Made by a program: the position numbers and the translations under genes | Part shown: positions 51,375-62,744 of the stretch, one piece after another | Position numbering within the stretch: the first letter of the stretch is position 1 | Layout of the letters: each line of letters opens with the position of its first letter | The notes under the pieces: generated by a model | What the model saw: the letters and a program-made list of their open reading frames with translations, nothing else | Databases searched by the model: none | Told to the model about the DNA's origin: nothing | NCBI RefSeq assembly: GCF_010728925.1 | Contig: NZ_AP022608.1 | Coordinates: 5,766,001-5,830,000 of the forward strand | From: Mycolicibacterium gadium | GTDB lineage: Bacteria > Actinomycetota > Actinomycetes > Mycobacteriales > Mycobacteriaceae | DNA: 64,000 nucleotides | Reading direction: 5' to 3'

Positions 51375-52595
51375 ATGTGGCAGGTCAGATCCGTGGCCGG
51401 TCCGCGTCGCAATCGTCGATGGCTGACCGTCATCGCGCTCATTCCCGCAATCGCGCTTGGGCTGTCGGCGTGTAGTAGCAGCTCCGCGCCGCCGCAGCCT
51501 CAGGTCATCGCCGACAAAGGCACACCGTTCGGTGACCTGCTCCTTCCCAAGTTGGCCTCGACGGTCAAGGACGGGGACGTGGGGGTCAGCGCGGCGTCGC
51601 CGGTGACCGTCGGCGCCGAAGACGGCGTGCTCGGCGCGGTCTCCATGGTCAATGAAGACGGTGAGCCCGTGCAGGGCAAGCTGAGTAAGGACGGCCTCCA
51701 GTGGGCTACCGCCGAGCCCCTCGGTTACAACAAGCGCTACACGCTGACAGCTGAGGCGCTCGGCTTGGGCGGTGCCACCTCCCGGCAGATGACGTTCGAG
51801 ACGCACTCGCCGGAGAACCTCACGATGGCCTATGTGGTGCCCAGCGAGGGCGAGGTCGTCGGTATCGGTCAGCCGGTGGCCGTTCAGTTCGACGAGAACA
51901 TTCCGAACCGCCTGGCCGCCCAGCAGGCCATCAAGATCACGACCACGCCGCCTGTCGAAGGCGCCTTCTATTGGCTGAACAACCGCGAAGTACGTTGGCG
52001 GCCCGCGAATTACTGGAAGCCGGGCACCAAAGTCGAGGTGGCGGTCAACACCTACGGCGTCGACTTGGGCGACGGTCTGTTCGGCCAGGAGAACATCACC
52101 ACGCACTTCTCCATCGGCGACGAGGTAATCACCCGCATCGACGACAACACCAAGACGATGACGGTGACGCGCAACGGCGAGGTCATCAAGACCATGCCCG
52201 TCTCGATGGGCAAGAACAGCACGCCGACCAACAACGGCACCTACATCGTCGGTGACCGCCGCTCCCACATGGTGATGGATTCCTCGACCTACGGCGTGCC
52301 GACGAACTCACCCAACGGCTACCGCACCGAGGTCGACTGGGCCACCCAGATCTCCTACAGCGGCATTTATGTGCACGCCGCACCGTGGTCGGTGGGTAGC
52401 CAGGGCTACAGCAATGTCAGCCACGGGTGCATCAACGTGAGCACGAGCAACGGGCAATGGTTCTACAACAACTCCAAGCGCGGCGACATCGTGGAGATAA
52501 ACAACACAGTCGGCTCGATCCTCCCGGGCACCGAAGGCCTTGGCGACTGGAACATTCCGTGGAGCCAATGGAAGTCGGGCAACGCGAGCGTCTGA
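51375..52595 (+). CDS. L,D-transpeptidase, lipoprotein (LdtMt2/LppS-like)
   Basis: A 406-residue cell-wall enzyme making 3-3 crosslinks in peptidoglycan. A signal peptide ends in the lipobox LGLSAC. Two Ig-like domains follow, then the YkuD catalytic domain (about residues 250-375) with IYVHAAPW and SHGCINVS, Cys352 being the nucleophile. The match in length and order to M. tuberculosis LdtMt2 (Rv2518c, lppS) is close. ATG 51375 has GGAG (51364-51367) upstream. A strong hairpin follows the stop by 10 bases. Confidence 0.95.
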   Translation: MWQVRSVAGPRRNRRWLTVIALIPAIALGLSACSSSSAPPQPQVIADKGTPFGDLLLPKLASTVKDGDVGVSAASPVTVGAEDGVLGAVSMVNEDGEPVQGKLSKDGLQWATAEPLGYNKRYTLTAEALGLGGATSRQMTFETHSPENLTMAYVVPSEGEVVGIGQPVAVQFDENIPNRLAAQQAIKITTTPPVEGAFYWLNNREVRWRPANYWKPGTKVEVAVNTYGVDLGDGLFGQENITTHFSIGDEVITRIDDNTKTMTVTRNGEVIKTMPVSMGKNSTPTNNGTYIVGDRRSHMVMDSSTYGVPTNSPNGYRTEVDWATQISYSGIYVHAAPWSVGSQGYSNVSHGCINVSTSNGQWFYNNSKRGDIVEINNTVGSILPGTEGLGDWNIPWSQWKSGNASV

Positions 52596-52605
52596 GCGAC
52601 CAAAA

Positions 52606-52635
52606 AAGTCAGGGAGCGGAATCGCTCCCTGACTT
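52606..52635. terminator. Strong bidirectional intrinsic terminator
   Basis: Perfect 13-bp stem AAGTCAGGGAGCG / CGCTCCCTGACTT with loop GAAT. On the minus strand a T-run follows (from AAAAAA at 52602-52607), which suits termination after tRNA-His; on the plus strand GTTT follows and ends the Ldt transcript less strongly. Confidence 0.85.
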
Positions 52636-52640
52636 GTTTG

Positions 52641-52714
52641 GGTGGCTGACGGGACTCGAACCCGCGACAGCCAGGATCACAACCTGGTGCTCTACCAACT
52701 GAACTACAGCCACC
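52641..52714 (-). tRNA. tRNA-His (anticodon GTG)
   Basis: Minus-strand cloverleaf beginning GTGGCTGTAGTTCAG: acceptor GTGGCTG/CAGCCAC, anticodon stem CCAGG/CCTGG with loop TTGTGAT, T-arm GCGGGTTCGAGTCCCG. The extra 5' G (52714) paired with the C discriminator (52641) is the identity mark of tRNA-His. A full CCA does not appear to be encoded. Confidence 0.95.
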
Positions 52715-52744
52715 ATCGCCGCAGCATCTGCGGCGTCGTCGATA

Positions 52745-53401
52745 CTAGCCGCTCGGGCGCTCTGCAGCCGAATCGATATCCGCAGAGTCGCCGTTCGGCG
52801 GGCCCAACTGGCCGGCGATCGCGGCGATATCACTGGTCGAGGGCCCGGGCGGGGCGACGAAAGCCGTCTGACGGTAGTACTTGAGCTCGCGGATCGACTC
52901 GTGAATGTCGGCTAGGGCGCGGTGGGCCAGACCCTTTTCGGGCTGGCCGAAGTAGATCCGGGGATACCAGCGCCGGCACAGTTCCTTGATCGAGCTGACG
53001 TCGATCATGCGGTAGTGCAGGAAGTCGTCGAGCTTGGGCATGTCCCGCGCGATGAACCCACGATCGGTGGCGATCGAGTTGCCGGCCAGCGGAGCCGTCT
53101 TGGCCTGCTTGACGTGCGTGCGGATGTAGTCGAGGACGAGTTCTTCGGCGGCCGCCATATCGACCGTCGACGCTCGCACCTCCTCGGTCAGGCCCGATCG
53201 GGCGTGCATGTCCCTGACCACATCGACCATAGACGTCAGTGCCTCGTCGTCGGCGTGGATCACGACGTCTATGCCCTCGCCCAGGATGTTGAGGTCGGCA
53301 TCGGTCACCAGCGCCGCGATCTCGATGAGCCGGTCGGTCCCCAAGTCGAGGCCGGTCATCTCACAGTCGATCCACACGAGTTCGTCACGCACAGCGCTCA
53401 A
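52745..53401 (-). CDS. orn: Oligoribonuclease
   Basis: 3'-to-5' exonuclease of 218 residues that degrades RNA oligonucleotides of two to five bases (and pGpG-type products). The DEDDh motifs are [12 protein letters not shown] near the N-terminus, [21 protein letters not shown] in the middle and [11 protein letters not shown] near the C-terminus. A non-conserved, acidic tail of about 40 residues ends the protein. It is divergent from the HerA-like ATPase gene with only 17 bases between starts, so their promoters overlap. Confidence 0.95.
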   Translation of the reverse strand: MSAVRDELVWIDCEMTGLDLGTDRLIEIAALVTDADLNILGEGIDVVIHADDEALTSMVDVVRDMHARSGLTEEVRASTVDMAAAEELVLDYIRTHVKQAKTAPLAGNSIATDRGFIARDMPKLDDFLHYRMIDVSSIKELCRRWYPRIYFGQPEKGLAHRALADIHESIRELKYYRQTAFVAPPGPSTSDIAAIAGQLGPPNGDSADIDSAAERPSG

Positions 53402-53418
53402 CAGTACTGTTTGCGACC

Positions 53419-55014
53419 ATGACCAACGCGTCGAGCGTCACTGGAGCCCAACAAATCGCCGCCGGTTACGCGTTCGAGGGCCCGGCCCTGGAGCTGGGCA
53501 CGGTCGTCGTCGACGGCCTCTGCGATCCGACCGCGCGGGTCCGCATTCCGTTGGCCACCGTCAATCGGCACGGCCTCGTCGCGGGCGCCACCGGTACGGG
53601 TAAGACCAAATCGCTGCAGGTGATGGCCGAGCAGCTGTCCGCGGCCGGTGTGCCCTGCCTGATGGCGGACATCAAGGGGGACTTGTCGGGCCTGTGTGCA
53701 CCCGGCGAGCCGAACGACAAGACCGCGCAGCGCGCCAAAGACACCGGCGACGACTGGACGCCTACCGCCTACCCGGTGGAGTTCTTGTCGCTCGGCACCG
53801 CCGGAATCGGGGTCCCGGTGCGGGCTACGATCTCCAGTTTCGGCCCGATTCTGTTGTCAAAAGTGTTGGGGCTCAATCAAACCCAAGAGTCCACGCTGGG
53901 GTTGATTTTTCACTGGGCCGACCAGAAGGGCCTGCCGCTGCTCGACCTCAAGGATCTGCGTGCGGTGATCCAGTTCCTCACCGGCGACGAGGGCAAGCCC
54001 GAACTGAAGGCGCTCGGCGCGGTGTCCAAGACCACGGCCGGCGTCATTCTCCGGGCCCTGGTCAACCTCGAGGCCGACGGTGGCGACACGTTCTTCGGTG
54101 AGCCCGAACTCGAGCCCGAGGACCTGATGCGCGTCGATGCGCAGGGCCGCGGCGTCATCACGCTGCTCGAGGTCGGTGAGCAAGCGGCGCGACCGGTGAT
54201 GTTCTCGACGTTCCTGATGTGGGTGCTCGCCGATCTCTTCACGACGCTGCCCGAGGTCGGTGATCTCGACAAGCCGAAACTGGTGTTCTTCTTCGACGAG
54301 GCCCACCTGCTCTTCAGCGACGCGTCCAAGGCCTTCCTCGAACAGGTCGAGCAGACCGTCAAGTTGATCCGCTCCAAGGGCGTCGGCGTGTTCTTCTGCA
54401 CCCAGCTGCCGACCGACGTGCCCAACGCCGTGCTTTCGCAGTTGGGCGCGCGGGTTCAGCATGCGCTTCGCGCGTTCACCCCCGATGACCAGAAAGCGCT
54501 GTCGAAGACGGTGCGCACGTACCCGAAAACGAAGGTCTACGACCTGGAGACGGCGTTGACGTCGCTGGGCATCGGCGAAGCGATCGTCACCGTGCTTTCG
54601 GAGCACGGCGCACCGACACCGGTGGCGTGGACCAGGATGCGGGCCCCGCGCTCGCTGATGGACACCGTCGGGCCCGAGGCGATCGCTGCGGCCTCGAAGG
54701 CCAGCCCGCTGCAGGCCGAGTACGGCCAGACGATCGACCGCGACTCGGCCTATGAGCGGCTGTCGGCCAGGATGGCGCCGCCAGAACCGTCCGCGCCGGC
54801 GGCCGACCCGCAGCTGCCGCCGCCGCTTCCGGTCGACGTCGGGGGAGCGACGGCATCAGGCGAGGTGAAGAGTCGTGGGACTGCCGAACCCGGGATGCTC
54901 GAGAAGGTGATGGACAGTCCGGCGTTCAAGAGTGCGATGCGCTCGGCGGGCACGGTGATCGGCCGCGAGATCACGCGCAGCATCTTCGGCACGGGCCGTC
55001 GCCGCAGGCGCTAG
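53419..55014 (+). CDS. HerA/VirB4-like ATPase with helicase-like domain (DUF853, Rv2510c-like)
   Basis: A 531-residue P-loop ATPase. Walker A is [12 protein letters not shown] (about residues 53-64) and Walker [15 protein letters not shown]. The central region with [20 protein letters not shown] and the C-terminal arginine-rich tail (GTGRRRRR) are typical of the DUF853 group. Related proteins pump or translocate DNA or protein; the role in mycobacteria is unclear. Its stop overlaps the convergent SDR gene by four bases. Confidence 0.9.
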   Translation: MTNASSVTGAQQIAAGYAFEGPALELGTVVVDGLCDPTARVRIPLATVNRHGLVAGATGTGKTKSLQVMAEQLSAAGVPCLMADIKGDLSGLCAPGEPNDKTAQRAKDTGDDWTPTAYPVEFLSLGTAGIGVPVRATISSFGPILLSKVLGLNQTQESTLGLIFHWADQKGLPLLDLKDLRAVIQFLTGDEGKPELKALGAVSKTTAGVILRALVNLEADGGDTFFGEPELEPEDLMRVDAQGRGVITLLEVGEQAARPVMFSTFLMWVLADLFTTLPEVGDLDKPKLVFFFDEAHLLFSDASKAFLEQVEQTVKLIRSKGVGVFFCTQLPTDVPNAVLSQLGARVQHALRAFTPDDQKALSKTVRTYPKTKVYDLETALTSLGIGEAIVTVLSEHGAPTPVAWTRMRAPRSLMDTVGPEAIAAASKASPLQAEYGQTIDRDSAYERLSARMAPPEPSAPAADPQLPPPLPVDVGGATASGEVKSRGTAEPGMLEKVMDSPAFKSAMRSAGTVIGREITRSIFGTGRRRRR

Positions 55015-55817
55015 CCGCCGCCGAGCTTCTTGTAGACGGCGCCGACGATCGGCGTCACGATCGCGCGCGGCGTGTAGCCGGCGCCGACCGACATCGCCTT
55101 GCTGGTGATACCGGGAACGATGCGCATCTTGTTGCGCTCCAAGCCATCCAGCGACAGCTTGGCGGTGTACTCGGTGGAGATCCACAAGAAGTCCGGGATC
55201 AGCTTCTCGACGAGCGACTGTTCGGTCTCCGACGGGAGCGTTTCGCGCACCGGTCCGGGAGCGAGCAGCGTGACGTGCACGCCGTCGCGCTTGAGTTCAC
55301 CGCGCAGCGACTCACTGAACGTGTTGACGAACGCCTTACTCGCCGCATAGGTGGCGTTGTTCGGTATCGGCGAATTGCCGGCGGCGGAACCGGAAATCAA
55401 GATCCCACCGGCCTTGCGCGCCACCATTCCCGGCAATACCGCGAGCACAAGGTCGTGCACGCCAAGGACATTGAGTTGCACCTGGGCCTGCTCGCCGTCG
55501 GTGGGCAGGGACGCGACGGGTCCGAACGTCGCGGTCCCCGCGTTTGCGCACAGGATCGAGATGTTTCGGACGGCCAATTCTTCACAGAGCTTCCCGCGTT
55601 CGGCGGGATCGGCGAGGTCGACGGGACGCACCTCGACCGTCACGCCGTACTGGCCGCTGATCCGGTCTGCCAGCGTCCGCAGAACGTCTTCGCGGCGGGC
55701 GGTGATGATCAGGTGGTGCCCGCGCGCGGCGAGCTCGAGGGCCAGAGCTTCGCCGATATTCTGCGATGCGCCGGTGACGACGGCTCGGGCATCTTCGCTG
55801 GGAGCAGGTACTGGCAT
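55011..55817 (-). CDS. Short-chain dehydrogenase/reductase (Rv2509-like)
   Basis: An SDR of 268 residues. The NAD(P)-binding TGASQNIGEALA sits at about residues 13-24, followed by the NAG motif (CANAGTATFGP) and the catalytic Ser...YxxxK (ISGSAAGNSPIPNNATYAASKAF). ATG 55817 gives the length of M. tuberculosis Rv2509; an upstream in-frame extension lacks homology-like sequence. The mycolate-reductase-like group includes relatives such as CmrA, but the substrate here is not assigned. It is divergent from the MFS gene with 25 bases between starts. Confidence 0.91.
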   Translation of the reverse strand: MPVPAPSEDARAVVTGASQNIGEALALELAARGHHLIITARREDVLRTLADRISGQYGVTVEVRPVDLADPAERGKLCEELAVRNISILCANAGTATFGPVASLPTDGEQAQVQLNVLGVHDLVLAVLPGMVARKAGGILISGSAAGNSPIPNNATYAASKAFVNTFSESLRGELKRDGVHVTLLAPGPVRETLPSETEQSLVEKLIPDFLWISTEYTAKLSLDGLERNKMRIVPGITSKAMSVGAGYTPRAIVTPIVGAVYKKLGGG

Positions 55818-55842
55818 GGGCCGGACTATATCGTGAGGCCCC

Positions 55843-57162
55843 ATGAGCGAACTGACGTCGTCCGCGCCGACGGTGCGACGGTCGCAGATCCTCTCCTGGG
55901 CGGTATGGGACTTCGGCTCGACGGGGCTGAACGCGGTCGTGGTCACGTTCGTGTTCTCGATTTACCTCACCAACGCCGTAGGCGACGGACTGCCGGGCGA
56001 AATCAGCGCGACGAGCTGGCTCGGGTGGGCGCTGGGTGCTGCCGGTCTGGCCGTCGCACTGCTGGCCCCCCTCACCGGCGTGTGGGTTGAAACACCGTGG
56101 CGACGACGGCGTGCGCTGGCCGCCCTGAGCGTGATGTCGGTCGTGTCCACCGTGGCGATGAGCGTGGTCCGCGAGGACTGGCGCTACTTGGCGCTGGGTC
56201 TCTTCCTGGTGGCTGCCACCTCGGCGTGCAACGACCTGGCGAGCGTGCCGTACAACGCCATGCTGCGCCAGCTGTCCACTCCCCGGACCTCGGGTCAGAT
56301 CTCCGGATTCGGTATCGGCTTAGGCTATTTCGGTAGCGTCGTTTTGCTCTTGGTGGTCTATTTCGGATTCGTTTCCGGCGACGGTGATCACACCGGTCTG
56401 TTGAATCTGCCCAGCGCCGACGGCCAAAACGTCCGCGCCGCCATGATCTTCACCGCCGTCTGGTTCGCGCTGCTCGCCCTGCCGGTTCTCATCCTCGTCC
56501 CCAGCCCGAAGCCGGACGTCGGGGTGCCGGCCCAGGCACGCGGTTTCTTCAGTGGATATCGAAAACTGTGGACCGAAATCCGCAGCGAATGGCGCAGAGA
56601 TCCCCACGTCGTCTACTACCTGATCGCCAGCGCGGTGTTCCGTGACGGACTCACCGGTGTGTTCGCCTTCGGCGCCGTGCTCGGAGTCAAGGTCTACGGC
56701 GTCTCCTCGGCCGACGTGCTGTTGTTCGGGGTGAGCGCCAGCATCATCGCCGCCATCGGCGCGATCATCGGGGGCTACCTCGACGACAAGATCGGCGCCA
56801 AGCCGGTGATCGTCGGCTCGCTGGCGTCGATGATCGTGGTCGGTCTCATCCTGATGACGCTGTCGGGCGTCCTGGCGTTCTGGATTTGCGGGCTTTTGCT
56901 GTGCTTGTTCATCGGGCCGACGCTGTCGGCCGCCCGGACGCTGATGCTGCGCATGTCGGCCGAGGGTAAAGAGGGCGTCGCCTTCGGTCTGTACACCACG
57001 ACCGGCCGAGCGGTGTCCTACCTGGCTCCGGTGTTGTTCTCGACGTTCATCGCCATCTTCGGTACCGACCGCGCGGGCATCGGCGGCCTCGTCGTGGTGC
57101 TCTTGGCGGGGATGCTGGCGATGCTGGTGGTGAAGACGCCGGGCCGGGTGCCGGCGACCTAG
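55843..57162 (+). CDS. MFS transporter of the UMF1-like type (Rv2508c-like)
   Basis: A 439-residue membrane protein with about 12 hydrophobic segments. It begins with ILSWAVWDFGSTGLNAVVVTF, a pattern shared with UMF1/VPS-type major facilitators, and has a short acidic or polar loop after helix 6. The substrate is unknown. It is divergent from the SDR gene and ends in a four-base overlap with the convergent MmpS-like gene, so the intergenic spaces are minimal. Confidence 0.9.
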   Translation: MSELTSSAPTVRRSQILSWAVWDFGSTGLNAVVVTFVFSIYLTNAVGDGLPGEISATSWLGWALGAAGLAVALLAPLTGVWVETPWRRRRALAALSVMSVVSTVAMSVVREDWRYLALGLFLVAATSACNDLASVPYNAMLRQLSTPRTSGQISGFGIGLGYFGSVVLLLVVYFGFVSGDGDHTGLLNLPSADGQNVRAAMIFTAVWFALLALPVLILVPSPKPDVGVPAQARGFFSGYRKLWTEIRSEWRRDPHVVYYLIASAVFRDGLTGVFAFGAVLGVKVYGVSSADVLLFGVSASIIAAIGAIIGGYLDDKIGAKPVIVGSLASMIVVGLILMTLSGVLAFWICGLLLCLFIGPTLSAARTLMLRMSAEGKEGVAFGLYTTTGRAVSYLAPVLFSTFIAIFGTDRAGIGGLVVVLLAGMLAMLVVKTPGRVPAT

Positions 57163-57953
57163 CCGATCGGGGCGCAGATCGTCAGGCCCGCACCGGTGCG
57201 CTGCTCGAGTGTGACGCCGTTGACCGAGATCGAGCAGGTCACTTCGCGGCCGACGTTGATGATGCTGATGCTCGCGGAAGCGTCTGCAGGCTCGGCCAAT
57301 TGGACTTCCTTGCTCCACGGCAGCATGACGTTGAACTCCGTTTGCAGCAGCCCACCGTTGTCCACGTAGGTGATGTTGATGGCCCGGCCATCACCGGTGA
57401 CGTCGTAGACCACGGTCTCGGTGGGACCGGCTGGGGTGGAGCCCGTGGTGGTGGGCACGGTGGGCAGGGTCGGTGGCGGGGTCGCCGGAGCCGAGGGTGT
57501 GCGCGACGTGGTCGTCGACGGGGTTCGGGTCGTCGTGGTGGGCTCGGTCAGCGACGGCGGCGGCGCGACGACGGTCTCCTGACGGGAGCTGTTGTCGTAG
57601 ACGACGACCAGTGCGATCACCAGGCCGATGACGGTCAACACCGCCGTCGCGGCCAGCACCCACAGCCAGCGGGGTGACTTCGGCTCGTCCGGCGGTTGTC
57701 CGGCGCCGTCGGGCGGATACTGACCGCCGCCGTACGGGTCGTACTGGCCGGTTGAGTAGGGGTCGTAGCCGTAGGGCAACTGCTCGGTCGGGGGCGGCGC
57801 TGAGGGGGTCTGATAGGTGGGGCCGTACGGCGCCTGGCTCGCATATGCGGGATCGGGTTGGCCCTGATAGCCGCCGTCGGACGGCTGCGCCGGGTTCGGT
57901 CCGTAGCCGGAGCCCGACTGCTCATCACGGCCGCGGTGTGGTGAATCGGTCAT
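57159..57953 (-). CDS. Proline-rich membrane protein with MmpS-like C-terminal domain (Rv2507-like)
   Basis: A 264-residue single-pass protein. The first 90 residues are rich in Pro, Gly, Tyr and Gln (QGQPDPAYASQAPYGPTYQ...), followed by a membrane span (about residues 97-120, WLWVLAATAVLTVIGLVIAL), a Thr/Pro linker, and an MmpS-like beta domain (VVYDVTGDGRAINITYVDNG). ATG 57953 is used, with GAGG five bases upstream; GTG 57959 is a near alternative. Exported domain and linker suggest a role at the cell wall. Function is not established. Confidence 0.87.
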   Translation of the reverse strand: MTDSPHRGRDEQSGSGYGPNPAQPSDGGYQGQPDPAYASQAPYGPTYQTPSAPPPTEQLPYGYDPYSTGQYDPYGGGQYPPDGAGQPPDEPKSPRWLWVLAATAVLTVIGLVIALVVVYDNSSRQETVVAPPPSLTEPTTTTRTPSTTTSRTPSAPATPPPTLPTVPTTTGSTPAGPTETVVYDVTGDGRAINITYVDNGGLLQTEFNVMLPWSKEVQLAEPADASASISIINVGREVTCSISVNGVTLEQRTGAGLTICAPIG

Positions 57954-58080
57954 GCCCACCTCATGGCTGCGAGGGTACCTGTGCAGGCGCTCAGTCTGCC
58001 CTCAAGGCAAGGGTTCGGTCCGCCGGCACTGTCGCGATCGCCACGTTTACCGCCCACGACCTCGGTTTACTCTGGTTCCG

Positions 58081-59958
58081 ATGGCTGAGCAGGTTCGTCG
58101 CGTCTACGGGGCATCGATGTCGCCCGACGCCACCGCGTTCGCACACATAGTCGACGACGGCGGGTACCCGCGCGCCGTGCAGCGGTTCCTGCGTGGCTGG
58201 CGGGCAAGTTCCTCTCGTGACGTCGAATTGCCTGTCGAGGGTCCGGTGAATCGGGTCATGCATTCCGCGGACGGATACTGGCTCGCGTGTGAGGTGGCAC
58301 CCGAGGGTGGGTCTCGAAGCCAGATCTGGGTGGTGACAACCGATCCCGACGACCGCGACGCTCGCCGCATCGACAAGTGGCCCTCCGGAGCCGCCGAAGG
58401 CAACGCAGAACTGATCGGTTGGGACGGCACCCGGGTCGCGGCGATCCTGACGGGTGATGACGGTGTCGGCAGCTCGTGTCTGATCGATCCGGCCGACGGG
58501 ATCACCGTGGTGCTCGACCGGCGGTCGGGCGGCAGGCTGGTCGACGCGTGGGCGGGGTCCGCACTCGTGCGGGTCGGGCCGCGCGGCTACCGCGACCTCA
58601 TCATGTTGCGCGGATCTACCGAAATCGCTTTGCTGCCCTACGATCCCGGTTCGACCACCGACAAGGGAATCATCCTCGACGACCACGTTCCGCGCCGTCT
58701 GCGAGCTGGTCTGGAGGGCGAGTCTTACGAGCTGTATCAGCCGTCGACCGCGACCGGGCTCACCGGCACCGAAGGGTATGTGCGTGCGCTGATCCGCAGC
58801 GAGAACGGCGCCGAACATGCCCGGCTGCTCGAGGTCACCACCACCGAAGACGGCGTGGCGTATCAGGTCATCGCCGAGCGACCCGGATACGAACTCGACG
58901 AGTTCACCGTCAGCGACGACCTGTCTACCGTGGCAATACTGTGGAATATCAACGGTGCCAGCGAATTACAGATACTGGAACTCGCCGACTACACGGCATA
59001 CCCGCCGATTCCACTACCCGGCATGGTGGCCGGTGAGCTGAGCATCAGCGCCGGCGGGTCGATGCTGGCGATGACGGTCGAAAGCCCGTCAATGCCTGCC
59101 ACTGTCGAACTGGTCGATCCCCGTACTCGCGAATGGGAGCCCGTCGACCGTGAGCCGAGTCTCGGTCCGGTGTCAGCCGATCCGACGCTGGAGACCATTA
59201 CGGCGCGTGACGGTCTGACGCTCACCGGCTGGCTGTTCCGGCCACCCGACGGGATCAGGCCGATAGGCGCGATGCTGTTCCTGCACGGCGGGCCCGAAGG
59301 TCAGGGCAGGCCCGGCTACAACGAGTTCTTCCCGCCCCTGCTCGAGGCAGGCATTTCGGTCTTCCTGCCGAACGTGCGCGGTTCAGGAGGATTCGGCCGT
59401 TCCTTCATGCATGCCGACGACAGAGAGAAGCGATTCGCGGCCATCGACGATGTCGCGGATGCGGTGAACTTCCTGGCCCAGAACGGTCATGCGCATCCCG
59501 ATCGCATCGCATGCTGCGGTTGGTCATACGGCGGCTACCTGACGCAGGCTGCGCTCACCTTCCATCCCGAACTGTTTGCCGCGGGCATCAGCATTTGCGG
59601 CATGAGCGATCTGAACACGTGGTACCGCAGCACCGAGCCGTGGATCGCCGCCGCCGCCTACCCGAAGTACGGTCATCCCGTCAGCGACCGCGACCTGCTC
59701 GAGGAACTGTCACCGCTGCAGCGAGTGGATGCGCTGACCGCGCCGCTGCTGCTCGTCCACGGCGCCAACGACACCAACGTCCCCCCGGACGAGTCGCTGC
59801 AGATGTACACCGCTTTGAAGGCACGTGGGCGCACCGTCGAACACCTGGTATTCGATGACGACGGCCACGAGATCGACAAGCGGGAAAACCGCGCCGTGCT
59901 GGTCAAGGCCATGTGCGACTGGCTCTCCACAGCTTTCTCCCCGCGACGGGAACCGTAG
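58081..59958 (+). CDS. S9-family prolyl oligopeptidase-like peptidase
   Basis: A 625-residue serine peptidase or acyl-peptide hydrolase. Residues about 1-370 form a beta-propeller-like region; the alpha/beta-hydrolase domain follows. The catalytic triad is visible in CCGWSYGGYL (Ser), LLVHGANDTNVPP (Asp) and DDGHEIDKRENR (His). No signal peptide is present, so it should be cytoplasmic. ATG 58081 lacks a strong ribosome binding site. In M. tuberculosis nothing equivalent lies between Rv2507 and Rv2506, so it and the next two small genes look inserted. Confidence 0.92.
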   Translation: MAEQVRRVYGASMSPDATAFAHIVDDGGYPRAVQRFLRGWRASSSRDVELPVEGPVNRVMHSADGYWLACEVAPEGGSRSQIWVVTTDPDDRDARRIDKWPSGAAEGNAELIGWDGTRVAAILTGDDGVGSSCLIDPADGITVVLDRRSGGRLVDAWAGSALVRVGPRGYRDLIMLRGSTEIALLPYDPGSTTDKGIILDDHVPRRLRAGLEGESYELYQPSTATGLTGTEGYVRALIRSENGAEHARLLEVTTTEDGVAYQVIAERPGYELDEFTVSDDLSTVAILWNINGASELQILELADYTAYPPIPLPGMVAGELSISAGGSMLAMTVESPSMPATVELVDPRTREWEPVDREPSLGPVSADPTLETITARDGLTLTGWLFRPPDGIRPIGAMLFLHGGPEGQGRPGYNEFFPPLLEAGISVFLPNVRGSGGFGRSFMHADDREKRFAAIDDVADAVNFLAQNGHAHPDRIACCGWSYGGYLTQAALTFHPELFAAGISICGMSDLNTWYRSTEPWIAAAAYPKYGHPVSDRDLLEELSPLQRVDALTAPLLLVHGANDTNVPPDESLQMYTALKARGRTVEHLVFDDDGHEIDKRENRAVLVKAMCDWLSTAFSPRREP

Positions 59959-59978
59959 CCGGATCGTTGCCATTCCCA

Positions 59979-60005
59979 GGTTTGGGAGAATTTTCTGCCG
60001 GGTAA
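59979..60005 (+). promoter_or_regulatory. SigF-type promoter candidate
   Basis: GGTTT (59979-59983) and GGGTAA (60000-60005) are separated by 16 bases, a good fit to the mycobacterial SigF consensus GGTTT-N15-17-GGGTA. A small inverted repeat TCCCA-ggtt-TGGGA (59974-59987) overlaps the first box. It would drive the two small membrane protein genes that follow. Confidence 0.65.
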
Positions 60006-60055
60006 ACACGCTGCGTGCGCGCCGATTTGGGGCGCAAAAAGAATGGAGGCGCAGC

Positions 60056-60265
60056 ATGCGAGGCGGTGGGCTTCTCGGCGTTCTAGTGCTCATCTGGTTG
60101 TTGATCGGCGCTTTTGCGGCGTATCAGCGTGGTTATTTCGAAACTGGCGCAACCAATTGCGCGACCGCGGGAAGCATTGCTCTGACCGTTGTCGTTGGCC
60201 CGTTGAACTATGCGGGCGTCAACCCGAAGGTGACGGATTGCAACGTTCCGCAACCTAGCCAATAG
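60056..60265 (+). CDS. Small membrane protein, unknown function
   Basis: A 69-residue product with one hydrophobic span (about residues 5-22, GLLGVLVLIWLLIGAFAA), then YQRGYF and two cysteines (NCATAG and TDCNVPQ) that could pair outside the membrane. GGAGG (60045-60049) lies six bases before ATG 60056. It probably forms a unit with the DUF6131 gene 39 bases downstream, behind a SigF-type promoter, which would make both stress- or stationary-phase genes. Confidence 0.8.
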   Translation: MRGGGLLGVLVLIWLLIGAFAAYQRGYFETGATNCATAGSIALTVVVGPLNYAGVNPKVTDCNVPQPSQ

Positions 60266-60304
60266 CCTGCTGGCAGTTGGCATCTCGAGAGAATTGGAGT
60301 CACG

Positions 60305-60460
60305 ATGATTATCCTTGGAATCATCCTTGCGGTACTCGGTTACATCTTCGGCATCAGTGTTCTGACGACGATCGGGGTCATCCTGGTCGTGATCGGCGCC
60401 GTCTTCTGGATCCTCGGTTCGGTCGGACGTCCCGTCGGTGGCCGTAGAGCCTGGTATTAA
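60305..60460 (+). CDS. DUF6131-like small hydrophobic protein (51 residues)
   Basis: Two membrane segments (MIILGIILAVLGYIFG and VLTTIGVILVVIGAVFWILG) followed by VGRPVGGRRAWY match the actinobacterial DUF6131 pattern. GGAG (60296-60299) lies five bases before ATG 60305. Function is unknown. Its TAA overlaps the TAA of the convergent TetR gene (TTAA at 60457-60460). Confidence 0.85.
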   Translation: MIILGIILAVLGYIFGISVLTTIGVILVVIGAVFWILGSVGRPVGGRRAWY

Positions 60461-61092
60461 CCGCTCGCGGTCCCCGCGGCCGAGGTCAGCGCAGCAACCG
60501 TCATTGCTCGAAGGACGGCACGCTCGCTGGCCTCGGCCCTTTTCGTGGCACTGGGTTTTACCGAATGCGGGGTCGAATTCAGCAAGCCGAACGTCGCATG
60601 CGCCATCAGCCGGGCTTCGTCTTCGCGCACCGACTTGTTCAACTGCCGCAACACATCTACCCAGATCTCGACATATTGTCGCTGGGCTTTCCGGACCTGC
60701 CGTTTGGCGTTGGGTGGAAGGTTCGAGAGGTCGCGGTCCTGGATGCGGATCAGGTCCGATTCGCCGAGTGCGAAGTCCAGGTGAAAGTCGACCAGCCCGT
60801 CGAGCGCGGACCGCGCATCGTCAGCCCGCGCGACGACCTCGGTCGCCCCGGCCAGCAGGCGCGTGCTGATTCCCACCAGTAATTCGACGAGCAGTGCTTC
60901 TTTGTTGGGGAAGTGGCGGTAGATCGCCGGTCCGCTGACGCCCGCGGCGGCGCCGATGTCCTCCAGTCGCACCGCGAGATATCCCCGCTCGGCCACCAAT
61001 CGTTCGGCCGCAGCGATCAATTGAGATCGGCGGTCGGATTTGGCCTTGCTGCGGCGCGTCGCAGCCAGATCAGGCACCGAAGTGGAGGCCAT
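60457..61092 (-). CDS. TetR-family repressor (BkaR/Rv2506-like)
   Basis: A 211-residue regulator. The helix-turn-helix is in residues about 20-65 (LIAAAERLVAERGYLAVRLEDI, GAAAGVSGPAIYRHFPNKEALL). ATG 61092 has GGAG eight bases upstream; GTG 61098 is an alternative. Order and neighbours match M. tuberculosis Rv2506, described as BkaR, which controls branched-chain keto-acid genes. Here it is directly divergent from accD1, with two 16-bp palindromes between the starts, so it should regulate both its own gene and accD1-accA1. Confidence 0.92.
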   Translation of the reverse strand: MASTSVPDLAATRRSKAKSDRRSQLIAAAERLVAERGYLAVRLEDIGAAAGVSGPAIYRHFPNKEALLVELLVGISTRLLAGATEVVARADDARSALDGLVDFHLDFALGESDLIRIQDRDLSNLPPNAKRQVRKAQRQYVEIWVDVLRQLNKSVREDEARLMAHATFGLLNSTPHSVKPSATKRAEASERAVLRAMTVAALTSAAGTASG

Positions 61093-61125
61093 CGACACAC
61101 TCCAAACGCGCTGGTGGACATTTCG

Positions 61126-62739
<1,614 letters not shown>

Positions 62740-62744
62740 ATACG

